DNA from: Tolypeutes matacus
Taxonomy: Eukaryota > Chordata > Mammalia > Cingulata > Chlamyphoridae
Assembly (NCBI GenBank): GCA_026826555.1
Contig: JAKSZT010053764.1
Location: 34,066,446 to 34,130,445, forward strand
Direction: 5' to 3'
Length of the DNA stretch: 64,000 nt
Under the pieces are notes generated by a model. It saw only the letters and a list, made by a program, of their open reading frames with translations. It had not been told where the DNA came from and did no database searches. The translations under genes and the position numbers were made by a program. Within the stretch, counting starts at the first letter, position 1, and the number at the start of each line of letters is the position of its first letter. Below, in pieces: positions 45,100 through 57,489 of the stretch.

Positions 45100-46120
45100 A
45101 GTTTCCAGAACACTGCACCCTAGGGTTTTCCTCCTTCTTTTCTGTCCCTTACTTCTCGTTCTCCTTTGCTGCTCCCTACTCATCTCAAACTCTAACTGCT
45201 GGGCTATCCCTGGGTCTGTTCTTACATTTCTTCTTTTCTCTTTCCATGCTCATTCCTTTGGTAATATCATCCAACCTCATGGCTTAGAATTCCATCAACA
45301 ATAATGGCTCAAATTTTTATCTCTAGTCCTAACCTTGCTTCTCATCTCCAGTTTCACATAGCCAACTATTTACTTGATGCCTCCAGTTTGTCATGTAATA
45401 GACATCTCAAACTAATATGCCACCTCAACAGACTCATAGATAAACCTGCTCTTCCCATAGATATTCCAAAACAGAAATAGCAGTTCTTTTCTTCCAGGTG
45501 GTCAGTTACAAAATGTTGGGTTTTATCCTTGATTCTCTCTTTCTTTCTCCTTTCACAACCAATACACCAGCAAATCGCATAGCTCTTATCTTTGAAATAT
45601 AGCCAGAACCGATGACTTCTTAAGGCCTCCACTACTGCAATACTGGGTTAAGCCATCATTGTCTCCCACTTTGATTATTAGCTTCCTTTAACTCTATTCT
45701 CAATGCAGTAGCCAGAGGACTCTCAAATATTTTAGATATATTATGTGACTTCAGTGTCTTCCCCCTTTTACTCAAAGTAAAAGCTGAAGTCCTTACAATG
45801 ACATGCAAGGTGCTACATGCTTACACCCCGTGTTAAATACTTGCCCTCTTCTCCTCCACTTCTAATCTTTGTTTGTGCTGTTCTAGACACCCTGGCATCT
45901 TTGGTTCTTGAGGTTCTGAAATAGACTAGGCAGGAATTTTCATTTGATGTTCCATTTGCCTGGATTGCTCTTCGTTTAGGTATTTCTATAGCATACCCAC
46001 TCAGTTTTATAAGGTCTTTTCTCAAATGTCACCTTCTCCATGAGACCCTGCTTCGTTTCCCTAGCGTGCAACCCCTCCAATACTCCTTATCTTGCTAGCA
46101 CCCTTCCCACTGTAGAATGT
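45100..46120 (+). mobile_element. L2 LINE 3' part
   Basis: From about 45650 the L2 pattern is clear: 'gcagtagccagaggactctc', 'aaagctgaagtccttacaat', 'gcaaggtgctacatg', 'catttgcctggattgctctt', 'ctcaaatgtcaccttctcca' and 'gagaccctgcttcgtttccc'. The part before 45650 is less certain. Confidence 0.7.
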
Positions 46121-46649
46121 GTTGAATAATTGACTAGAATGAGCTATATCTGACTTCAAAAATAAAGTACCTACTATGAATATTAATAAAAAATGAGGTC
46201 ATCAATATAGAAATCAAATCATTATAGGTTCAGGCCTTACCACTCACCATCCTTCTTCCAGTGTTCTGATTGGTGGGTATCCTTGAATCATGAGCCTGAC
46301 AGGATAGGACTAACAGCTTACAATTAGGATCCAAAAACTTCCATAGTAGAAATGTTATAAAAATTGTGTCAGAAGATGGGATTTAGACATGGAAGCCTTA
46401 GTGAGGGTTCTTAAGTGTTGTAGGTCATATGGACCATAGATACATTGTACAGTTTAAAGTACCAGATTGCAGCAGTGACTGAAAAAAATCATAATGGGGA
46501 AAGAGCAGAGAAAAAAAAATATATCATAGCAAAAGCATTTCCAATAGTAAGACCTAAAGAGCCTCTACAAAGAAGAGAGGCCAGACATAGACCAACATAT
46601 ATATGGTCCATTGATTTACACCAGAGGCACTCAGGCAATTCAATAGGGA

Positions 46650-47865
46650 ATGGATAATCTTTTCAACAAATTAAATAAATAACTATGTATATGGGGAAAA
46701 TATATAAAACTTAACACAAATGGGGCATAGAGCTACCTGTAAGAGCTAAAAGCATAACATTTCTAGAAGAAAATGTAGGGGGAAATGTAATGACCTTGGA
46801 TTTGGCAGTTCTTCTAAATATAACCAAAAATTATAAAATAAATAGAACAATAAATAAATTGGGCTTCATCAAAATTTTTAAATTTGGCTTATCAAAATAT
46901 ATTGTTAAAAAAAAACAACAAGGTAAGCCACATACTGGGTGAAAATATTTTTAAAAAGTATAACCAATAAAGGACTTGAATCAACACAATAAGAAGACAA
47001 GCAACCCAATTTTTAAAAAGGGAGCAAAAGGTTTGAATAGACGCTTCATTAAAGAAGATATGCAGATGGCAAATAGCCACATGAAAAGATGATCAGCCTC
47101 ATTAGTCATTATGGAAATGCAAATTAAAACAGCAACAAGATACCACTACACACTTATTAGAATGGCTAACATAAAAAATAAATAGTAAATACCTTACAAT
47201 ACCAAGTCGTGACAAGGATGTGGAGCAATTAGAACTCACACAAATGGCTAGTAGAGAATGTAAAATTGGGCAGTCCCTTTGTGATACAGTTAGGCAGTTT
47301 CTTATTAATTCAAACATGTATTTACAATGTTTAAAATTACCTGCGCCTAGGTATTTACTCAAGTGTAATGAAAACTTATGTTCACACAAAAAATGCACAT
47401 GACTGTTTATAAAAGTTTTATTACTCATAGTCAAAATCTGAAAACAACCCAAATGACTCTTAAGTGTGGAACAGATAAACTAAAGGGTACATCTATAAAC
47501 TATAATACTACTAAGCAATAAAAAGAAATAAAATATTGATACATGCAAATGGCATGGGTGAATTTCAAATACTCTATGCTAAATGAAAAAATCATACTCA
47601 AAAGACTACATATTATATGATTCATTTTATATGATATTCTGCAAAAGGATATATTCTAGGGACAGAAAACAGATCAATGGTTACTAGAGGAAGGGGTGAA
47701 TAAAAGGAAACAACTAGTTAAACTTTTGGGGTGATGTAAATGTTGTATATGTAGACTGTGGTAGTGGTTAAATAACAGTATATGTTTGTCAAGACTTAGA
47801 ACTGTACACAAAAAAGAGCTGATTTTACAGTATGTAAATCATATTAATTTTAGCAAAGGAAAAAA
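46650..47865 (+). mobile_element. L1M-type LINE, 3' part
   Basis: Sense L1 words: 'gggcttcatcaaaatttt', 'gaatagacgcttcattaaag', 'cattagtcattatggaaatg', 'taccactacacacttattag' and the L1ME-style end 'catattaattttagcaaagg'. No intact frame. Confidence 0.75.
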
Positions 47866-47869
47866 CAGC

Positions 47870-49250
47870 ACACATATCTTTGTTTAAAGAACTGAATTAT
47901 TTGGAATTTTAATTTAAAACAATGACTGTAGAAGGATAAATATAATGTTTGCAATGAGATTTGTAAAAAAAAATAGACAAAACGAAAAACAAGGAGTAAG
48001 GCCAATGCACAGTATTAATGCATTGAAAGAAACACTTAGAAATTTAAAGTGTTTTCCCAATTAGCCATTGGCCTGGGTCTAACTAGTTTTTAGTATTGTG
48101 GATTTTCATCTTTTTCTATGTTCATAAGTATTTGTACACAAAGTTGGGAATAAGAATGTAAGTCATATGTCATGTTAAACTGCAAAAGTTTCAAGTGCAA
48201 AGTAGCAGTGAGTTTCTGTAAATACAGCTCATCAGTATTAATTGCTACAGAATCAAATGCTGTGGCAGTCATTTGAATCATGACTTGACTTTCTCCTTAA
48301 AATGTTTAGGAGCCTAACAAATTCACAGTTCATTCACCAGCTATAAGAAACCCCTGTACAATCAGAGTCATCCTTGGGTAATATTCATATTCTCCCTTTT
48401 ACCTTCCCCTACCCTGAATATATTTTCAGAGTTAGTGATCAATAAATGCTGGTGGAATGAATAAATAAATGCATACTACAAAAATATCATGAAAGCACAT
48501 TCTTGTCCTCAAATTATTGAATGTCCACTCTGTGATCATCTGATCAGATGAATGACTGGGTTAAATGTCAGTACTCATGTTTCTTATATATACAACTGTA
48601 TCAAACCATACCTTAGATTTCCTGTATCCACTTTGGTCAATTGCCAAAAACTTAAGATCATTCCCCTACTTGAACATAGACTTAGTTATTTTCTGTTCTT
48701 TCTCTACCTGGTAGCTAGCTAGGACTATTTACCCACCCAATGGCAGTTCTAAGGCTCTAGTCATACAAAGGCAATTTGTTATTTTCCATTTATTCTGGTA
48801 CCGATAGGTGAGCTAGGGACCAAACTTTATTCAATTCTCAGTGGTTAGCACTGTCCTCAAACCTATGACACAAAATGAAACAAATTTTTAAGAGGAAAGA
48901 ATTAAAAGGCCTTGCCTAGATCAAAAGGCATGAGCAGAGTTTGCTAATCTTTTAACAGTAAAGCCTAATATTTAAGAACTTATTATTTTCTTTTTCTGAT
49001 TAATAAATCAAAACATTGTTTTACAATTTGCTATTGATGTCATTTATTTGATCAAGGGTCAAAACCTATGAATGGATGAGTGCAGAATATATTGAATCCT
49101 AGTATATTGGTTTCCTATCCAGAGGTTCTGAACAGACAACAGGCCCTGTAGTGGGTAGCATCATGCAGGAGTTTCTATTACATTTTCCAATAAACACAAA
49201 CTTTTAGTTTCAGTGAAAACTCATCTTAAAACAAAAAGACGTGAATGCTA
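47870..49250. other. No gene seen; one L2 tail
   Basis: Apart from 'gatcaataaatgctggtgga' with 'atgaataaataaatg' at about 48437-48473, the end of an L2, I recognise nothing. No plausible exon. Confidence 0.4.
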
Positions 49251-49254
49251 CAGA

Positions 49255-52200
49255 TAATTTATTTTGTTCCATTTTATTTTGTAATATTATTAAGATATCA
49301 TTGGTATACAATAAACTACATATGTATGTTCTATTTCACACATACATATCCATGAAACTTTCATCACAAACAAGATAATGAACATATCCATCAAATCCAA
49401 ATGTTTCTTTGTGCTCCTTGTAATTCATCCCATCAGTTCCTCCTCATCCCTACCATGGACCAAAGGGAGCTACTGATTTGCTTTCTGTCACTGTAGAAGA
49501 GTTTGAATTTTCTAGAACTTTATATGATTTTCTAGAATCATAAAGTATGTGCTTTTTATTGTCTGGCTTCTTTCACTTGGCATAAATACTATATTCATCC
49601 ATGTTGTTACATGGATGAATATTTCATTACTTTTTATTCCTGTGTAGTATACCTTTGTAGTATTAAAATTCTACACCTTGAAATTTCATAATCTAATCTC
49701 TTATTGAAAGGATTTTGTTTAGAATTACACTGAATAAATAAATTTGGGAGATATCTTAGCAATTTACATCTTATGAATATTGAATTTCCCAGTTATTGAA
49801 AATGATGTATTTTCTCATTATTTAGGTATTTTAACTTTTCCTGGCAATATTTTATAATTTTGAATGAACAAACCTTGCAATTATTTTGTTAATTTTTTAA
49901 TTAAATATTTTATGATTTTGATACTATTTTAAATGGTAATTTTATTTTCCATTTTGTTTTTCAATTTATTTCATTTTCTAATTTTAATCCCCACCTGCTA
50001 GTATACAGATATACAATTGGTTTGGGTACATTGATCTTACATACTGTGACCTGGCTAAGTTACTTACTACTTTCAGTATTTTCCTTTGTGGATTTCTTAG
50101 GGCTATTTATGTACACAGCCATAATCTGCCTCTTATTTATTTCCTTGTCTATTGCACTAAGAGCCTTGATTAGATTGTTTATTAGAAGTAGTAAGTGTAA
50201 GCATTGTTGCCTTGTTCCTCATATTAGGAGAAAAGTGTTAAGTTTTTACCATTAAGAGAGAGTGTTTACTTCGACACCTTTCATCTGGCTGTGGGATCCT
50301 CCAAGGTTAAATGAACATTACATTTCTGGATTACCCCTCCCCCACCTGGTCATATGCATTGCTCATTTTATATATTGGTGGACTGAATTTACTAATATTG
50401 TGCTAATGTATTTTGAGTCTATATTCATGAGGGTCATTGGTCTGTAGTTTTTTTTTTAATTTTATTTATTCCATTTGGCTTTCTCTCCTATAGTTTTTTA
50501 ATAATATCTTTGTCAGAATTTGGTATTCAAATACAGTCCTGCAAAGCCTCATAAAGTAAGTTGAAAATGGTTTCTCTTCCTCTCTTTTCTTAAAGAGTTT
50601 GTGTAAAATAGGCATCATTTATTCTTTAAATGTCTGATAGTGTTCTCTGGTAAAGGCTTATGGACTTGTTTTCTTTGTGAATAACTTTTAACAAAAAATG
50701 CAATTTCTATAATAGAAAGAAATCTATTTACATTTTCTATTACTTCTGGTATCAATTTTGGTAAATTTGCCTTTTAAAGATTTTTAATTTAAACTAAACT
50801 ATGGAACTTATTGGCAAAGTTTTTCAGAATGTTTTCTCATTGCCTTTTATAAATATTGCTAAGAAATGTAGTAATGATCCCTTTTTCATTGTTGGTATTG
50901 TCAATTTGTGTCCTACTGATCTTAAAAAAATACCAACTTTTGGTTTCATTGGTTTCACTATTATTTATCCATTTTCTATTTCCTTGACTTATGTTCTTTA
51001 TTGTTTCCTTCTTTTTACTTATATATCTTCTTTTTCTAGCTTCTTAATATGGAAAATTAAACCACTGAATTTAATTCTTTCATCTTTTCTAATATAACAT
51101 TGAAGCTATGAATATCACTCCAAATACTTGGTTAGGTGCATCCTAAAATTTTGATATGTGTGCTTTCATTAGCATTTAGCTAAAATATTTTCTAATTTCC
51201 CTTATAATTTCTCATTTGACTCATGCATTATTGAAAAAAAATGTATTATTTAATTTCCAGATATTTGAAATTATTCAGATATAATTTTTTTATTGACTTC
51301 TAATTTAGTTTGTTTTGTCAGAGAATATGTTTTGACAAAAGCAACTATAATCACACATTTGTCTATTATCCTTTCAGTTCTGTCAAATTGTGTTTAATAT
51401 ATTTTGAATCCCTATTATTAGGCCGACATACACTTAAAACTCATATCTTCTTGTTGAAATTATCCTTATATTTTATGAACTTTTTTCTTATCTCTAGTAA
51501 TATTCCTTGTTCTGAAGTATACCTTGTCTGATATAATTACTGCAGATTTCTTATAATTAGAGTTTTTATAGGATATCTTTTCCTACTCTTGTGCTGTTAC
51601 CCTATTTTGTTATATTTGAATTGTGTTTCTTGTTGACAGCAAATAATCTCAGCATTTTAATTGTTATAATTTATATGTAATGTAACTTTTTATGTCTGAG
51701 GTAAGTCTACCAGCTTGTTATTTGTTTTCTATTTTTCTTACCTGTTCTTTATTCCTTCTTTCCTCTATTCCTGCCTTTTTAGATTAATTGGATTAATTAC
51801 TATAATTCCACTATATTCTTTAGTGGATTATAAAGTATAATAATTTCTTTTAAAAATTTATGGTGCTTGCTCTTGGATTTATCTTTAACATATCAAAGTT
51901 TACCTTCAAGTAAGAATATACCATGTCATGTATAATGTAAATAACTTACAAATTTACTTCATTGTGCCCTCTATCCTTTCCTTCGTGATTGCTTTCATAT
52001 ATGTTATTTCTATGTAAGTCATAGATCCAACAACAAATTGTTATCATCCTTGGGGTATTAAATTATTTCTAAGAATCTTTCATAAGCTACAAAACTATTT
52101 ATATTTCCCCACATAGTTACTATATCCAAAAAACTTCATTCTTTTGTATTGGTCCAAGTTTCCATCTGGTGTAATTTCCCTTCAGCCTGAAGAGATCTCT

Positions 52201-54430
52201 TTGATACTTCTTGTAGTGTAGATCAGCAGCTGGTGACAAATTCTCTCATCCTTTCTTGGTCTGAAAATGTCTATAATGCAATTTGAATTCTAGTTTCCTT
52301 TATACAAAAGTATAATGACTACTTAAACCTTCAGCACTTTAAAGAAATTAGTACATTTTTCTTTAAGATTGCATTTTATCAGATGAAAAATCTGCATTCG
52401 CTCTCATCTTTCTCCCTGTATATAATGTGTCCTATTATTCTCCTTTTACTTACTTTAACCTTATTATTATTTTTAATGTTGGTTTCCAGCAATTTGATAA
52501 TATTTTTTTCTCCTGGTTAGGGGATTCATAGTTTTGTTACACTTCCTATACCTAGTAATTTTTTATTGGAGACAGGGCATCGGAAATGTTACATTTTTGA
52601 TCGTGTGCATTTTGTTGTCTTTATTCTTGCATGTATTTAATTTACATTCTGACCAGCTTGATACATTTTAGCCTTGCTGTTAGGCATTTAAATGGTGGGT
52701 TCAATATAGACTATAATATAGGGTTACTTTAGCTTTACTTCTAAAGCATGGACCTTTTTGTGTCTCTCTTAAATGTTCCAAGTCTTCAGCAAGGTATCTC
52801 CTCTCTGGCAGAATGGAACTCGAACATCTTTCGGTCTTCTAGTTGTTTACTGTGAGAGAGCTAGTCTGCTGCCCATTTTTCATCATAGCCAGCAATGGAA
52901 GATTCACATTTATTTTTCAAAGGTATGTTTACCAGGAATAGAATTTAGGGTGCTATTATTTTTCTTTCATTACTCAAAAAATATCACTCTATTGTCTTCT
53001 GGCTTCTTTAAATTTTATTGTCGAGACAGCTAATTCTTCTTATTGTTTTACTGAGCTTATTGTATCTTTTATTATTAAACTGTTTTTACAATTTTCTCTT
53101 CATTTCTGGCTTACAGAAATTTGACTGTAATATGTCTAGATGAGAATTACATTGTATTTCCATTGTTTGACATTCACTGAGCTTCTTGAGCCTTTTCATC
53201 AAATGGAAAACATGTTATTCCTCCAGTTATTGTTTCTGTCCTATTATTTCCCTTTCTTACTGGATTTTCAGTTATTATATCTTTTTACCATGTCCCCCAT
53301 ATATTTTACATTCTATTCCATTTTCTGCCCATTGTTTTTTCTCTCTGTACTTCAGTGTGAATGCTTTCTATATATAATTATTTCTGAGTTTACCATTCTT
53401 GTCTTTTGCTGTGTCTCATCTGCTGTTTGTTATCCTTTCTTTTCTTATTTTTAGATACTTTATTTTGCAACTCGTGAATGTTCATTTTATTGTTTGAAAT
53501 TGATTTGAATTCTCTGATGAAATGCTTCATCTTTTAATCCATTGTGCCCATTTATTTCTCTAATTTCTTTAAGATGTTTATTAAGTTATTTTGAAGCCCT
53601 TCTCTGCTAATTCCAATATCTGGAATATCTTTATCAATTTTTATCTGTTGAGTTGGGTCAATATTACCTCCTTTTTTTCATTGCATCCAGACATTTTGAT
53701 GATAAATTAAATTTTATTGCATCCAGACATTTTGATGATAAATTATAGAGGCCCTAGGTTATCTTATTTTCTGATAAATTTATTTTTTTTCTGGCAAGTA
53801 AATAAAATACTGATGAATCACCTAGTTAAAGTTTTTAGGCTTCCATGGCATATTCCAATTTCAGTTTTGTCTTTATTACTAAGCACAGCTCTTACCATAG
53901 TATATGGCTCATTCCTAGCAATGGAATTTCTAGATTCTCACTGAAAATCTTGGGTGTTCACCAAGATATCGCCACTCTGAGTGAGCCTAAACTTCAATGT
54001 CCTCAAAGAAACCTCATAAATTTCTGCTCACTTTCAGCCTCCTAACAATTGTCTCTGCTGGAGCACCTGATTTAGCAGATTTACAAATAGATCCACAACA
54101 GCTCAGGGCAAAACTTCATGCAGATTTTTGGTCTCAATTTCTGTAGGTCTCTCCTCTCCAGTACCCTGTCTGTTGTTTCAGTAGCCTCAAAATTGTTCTC
54201 TATTTCCTCCATGACAACCATCCTCTGTTGGGCTTTATTTCCCTGTGCTGTGGTTTGGAAAAATGTCTTAAGGAAGAAGTCCAGAATCTCATCTATGTGC
54301 TTCCCTTCTTTCTACAATTTTAATCTTGCATTGGTTGCTATCTGATGCTTGCAAAAGTTGTATATGTTATATCCAGTTTTTAAAAGTGTTTATGGTGAAA
54401 GAGTAACTTCAATACCAGCTTCCTCTTCAT
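49255..54430 (-). mobile_element. Old L1M-type LINE, minus strand, nearly full length
   Basis: Reverse-complement L1 runs from its 3' side (49255, 'cttctttcacttggcataaa' at 49566) through ORF2 (50030-52000) to ORF1 (about 52150-53660, with 'tgatacttcttgtagtgtag' and 'cttcttgagccttttcatc'). Plus-strand open frames here are AT-rich antisense shadows. Diverged and noncoding. Confidence 0.65.
53680..53745. repeat. Tandem duplication, period 36
   Basis: 'attgcatccagacattttga' starts at 53680 and again at 53716, each followed by 'tgataaatta'. The unit is inside the old L1. Confidence 0.85.
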
Positions 54431-54469
54431 GGATTAAAATATTGTCCTTATATGCAATTTTTAATTTAA

Positions 54470-55080
54470 AGAATTATTGCCATTTTACTCTACCCAAACA
54501 TAATAATTCACAGCTCCACTAATACTTTGTAATAGTACCATTTACCTATACTCTCACCATAACTAGCATATGTAGCCTCTTCATATTTTGCTCATCTTCA
54601 TGGTGAAAATTGTATACATTGCTTTAATTTGCATTTCACTGACTACTGGTGTTACTGTGCAACTTCACATAGTCTTACTTACAATTCGCCTTTATTCTGT
54701 GATTTTATGTCTATTTTGATAATGTGGTGCTTATATTTTTATCATTAATTTGTAGGCATGGTTTATAAATTAGGGCTGTTTGTCCTTTTATCCGTTAAAT
54801 ATGTTGCGAATATTATCTCAAGACCCATCGTTTTATTTTGACTTCTTTTATGTTATCTTTCATCATCCAGAAATGTTTACATTCTACAAATTACATATGC
54901 CTTTTTTTATAGCTTCAGGATCTACTGTTTTGCCACATAAGACCTCATACCACTTCAACATTATGCAAATATTTCCCATATGGTTAAATCATTTAGCATT
55001 TTAACAGAGCTGGAATTTACTTTTTACATAGTATGAAACATTATTTTCTTTTAAATGGGTACTTAGGGTTTTTCAACATC
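54470..55080 (-). mobile_element. L1M-type LINE fragment, minus strand
   Basis: 'ttaatttgcatttcactgac' and 'gttgcgaatattatctcaag' match reverse-complement L1 ORF2 3' text. Because it follows the ORF1 end of the previous L1, it is a separate copy. Confidence 0.5.
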
Positions 55081-55186
55081 AATCTTGAATGCTTATATTT
55101 TTATCTTAAGATCATAATTTCACTTATATCATAATTGAACTGCACAGACATACATAAAATTATGTGTGGGCAATCTTTTCTGTTTA

Positions 55187-55241
55187 TTTTATATATATGT
55201 GTGTGTGTATATATATTTATATACACACACATATATATGCT
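55187..55241. repeat. Palindromic (TA)n(TG)n / (CA)n(TA)n microsatellite
   Basis: 'atatatgtgtgtgtgtatat' is followed by 'atatacacacacatatatat', giving two near-complementary arms around a short AT loop. It can form a hairpin or cruciform. Confidence 0.85.
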
Positions 55242-55244
55242 CAT

Positions 55245-56030
55245 TCCTGTAGTAATTTAATGTTTGAATTGTAGTAGCTTTATAACAGATATTTATATTT
55301 TAATGAGATTAATACTTGTACCTGAGTATCTCCAAATTATATTCATTATTCAAATTCTTAACTATTTCACCTACTCAGTATAAATTGAGAACTGATATAT
55401 TTGAAAAACTGAACTAAAATAGCAAAGTAACGTTGTTTAATTTTCATTTATAAACCTAGATGTAAAAAACGCAAGAGTAATAGACTGCAACATTTTTTTA
55501 AAATCTCTAATGATTCACATTTCCTGTCTTTAATTAAAAAAAATACCCTGTGGAATATCTTTAAGTCATTTTACCCAGTTTCATTAATTCTGGCTACCAA
55601 AGTCAATTTAAATTCACATTTGTAAAATGAAAACTCACTATCAGCTTTTTTTCTCTTTTAGAATACTCAGTGAGACTGACAAATAGTCACCTAGGTAATT
55701 ATCAGTAAGCAGGCTTGTCTATTGTAAGTAATCTTAGCCAGTAAATGTTATTTATGTCCCATTTAGAAATAAAGACATTAATCTGAGATCACCAAAAAGA
55801 TGTTTTTGTTAAATCTAAGAGCAATTCTGATTTAATTAGTTACATATGTAAATATTACCCAATTTCTTTCATCTCCTTCTTTGACAGCTGCACATAAAGA
55901 AAACTAAATGAAAGACTATAAGTTTAATCATCCACAAAGAAGACTGTACTGTAGCCCCTAACTCCTGTGATTTCTAGATTATTTGTATGCCTAAACCTTT
56001 AACAACAGCTAGGATAGATCAAGAACACTG
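55245..56030. other. No gene seen; single-copy-looking AT-rich DNA
   Basis: No repeat recognised. The part 55660-55930 has motif-rich text ('cagtgagactgacaaatagt', 'aattagttacatatgtaaat') of the kind seen in conserved noncoding elements, but this is a weak impression. Confidence 0.35.
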
Positions 56031-56034
56031 ATTT

Positions 56035-56240
56035 AGTCTCAGGAGATTTGAAGTCAAATCCCAAATTTACAGCTTTGATAAACTGGGAAAATTCCTTGAC
56101 TTCCAGACTGAGCCTCAGTTTCTACATTTGGAAAAGGGTGAAAATAGCTATCAACATGGCTTTGATTAGGATTAAAAAATTGATACGTATGGAAACACCT
56201 ATCACTGTGATTGCATGCTTTTTAAAAATTGACTAAAATT
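56035..56240 (+). mobile_element. MIR SINE
   Basis: 'gatttgaagtcaaatcccaa', 'tgactt ccagactgagcct' and 'cctcagtttctacatttgga' are degraded MIR words in order. Confidence 0.55.
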
Positions 56241-57301
56241 TATATATATAAAGAAGCTTACTAAAATGGCTCATCAACATTTCATTGCCCAGATAAGTCC
56301 TAGTGGTCCATTGATATGGGAAGGGGCTCCTCACTTTAAGAAGTTTCTTGGTTTCTTTGTACTGGTCTCTAACCTAGGCTCTGCACACACCCTCAATCTG
56401 CTTTTGGAGGCCAGACAGTGTCATTTCAGGAGTTTTGTTTACTCAAATTTCTTATACCCTTCTTTTTGAGAAAAGAGAATATAAACTCTGCTAGGCCCTC
56501 CCAGGTCAGATAAAATTTTGTACTATTATCTTTCTCCTTGACAGCTAATGGAATGGAATAGGCCTTTCTTCTGGGTGACTGTGGTTAGTGTTATCTGCTG
56601 GGGTTTTAAAACATATTTTTACTGTTCATTTGTTGAGGTTGAGGGAACTCATGCTACACTTTTTTTTTTTTAACCAATCAGTTTTATTGATACATATTAA
56701 TAAAGGATAAATCACCCAAAGTGTACAATCAATGGTATTCAGTATGATCACAGAGTTGTGCATTCATTACCACAATCATTCCCAAAGCATTTTCATTATT
56801 CCAGTAATAATAATAACATGAAAAAAAAAAAAACCCAAAAAACCAACCAAACAAACAGACAAAACTCATCACCTTTCTATTTCTCTATGCTTCCCCTATT
56901 ATTCATAGCAGCTATTCTGTTTCCTTGTCTCTAGTTTATTTGTATTTATATTTTGTAAAAACAGTCATATGCAATATCACTCATATTCGTATTTTATATT
57001 AGGTTTCACTATGTTATACAGTCCCGTTACTTTTTTAGCTTTCCTTCTAGTAATATAACTGTCCTTGGCTTTCCCTTTCAACTACTGTCATACCCCTATA
57101 ATAGCTCTGCTAGTCACAAACAGCATGATGTGATCTCATCATTTCCATTCATTTCCAAAGATTTACAAAGAACCTTTTAAACAATTTTGATTAACTATCA
57201 GCCTTCCATTCTCTACCTTCATTCTATTTTCTGGCAACCTATATTCTAATTATCAACTTCATGGTTTACATAATATATTTAGTTCATAATAGTGCAATCA
57301 T

Positions 57302-57482
57302 GGGAAGCGGATGTGGCTCAATCAGTGGGGCTCCCGTTTACCATATGGGAGGCCCCGGGTTCGGTTCCCGGGGCCTCCTGGTTGGGGGCGGGCCCGCCCG
57401 CACGGCGCGGTTGGCTGACCCGGCGAGCACAGGCAGCAAGGGGGGGATAAATGAATAAATAAATAAAATCTTTAAAAAAAAA
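57302..57482 (+). mobile_element. Young tRNA-headed SINE, copy 3
   Basis: A perfect 14-bp duplication 'aatagtgcaatcat' lies at 57288-57301 and 57483-57496. Head, B box 'ggttcggttcc', body and '(aaat)n...aaaatcttt' tail match the copies at 19678 and 31326. It is in the 3' part of the L1, so it is younger than that L1. Confidence 0.92.
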
Positions 57483-57489
57483 AATAGTG

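Noticed and set aside
50022..53454. Series of plus-strand Phe/Leu-rich frames resembling membrane proteins
   Set aside because: They are antisense to an old minus-strand L1 and have no conserved architecture.
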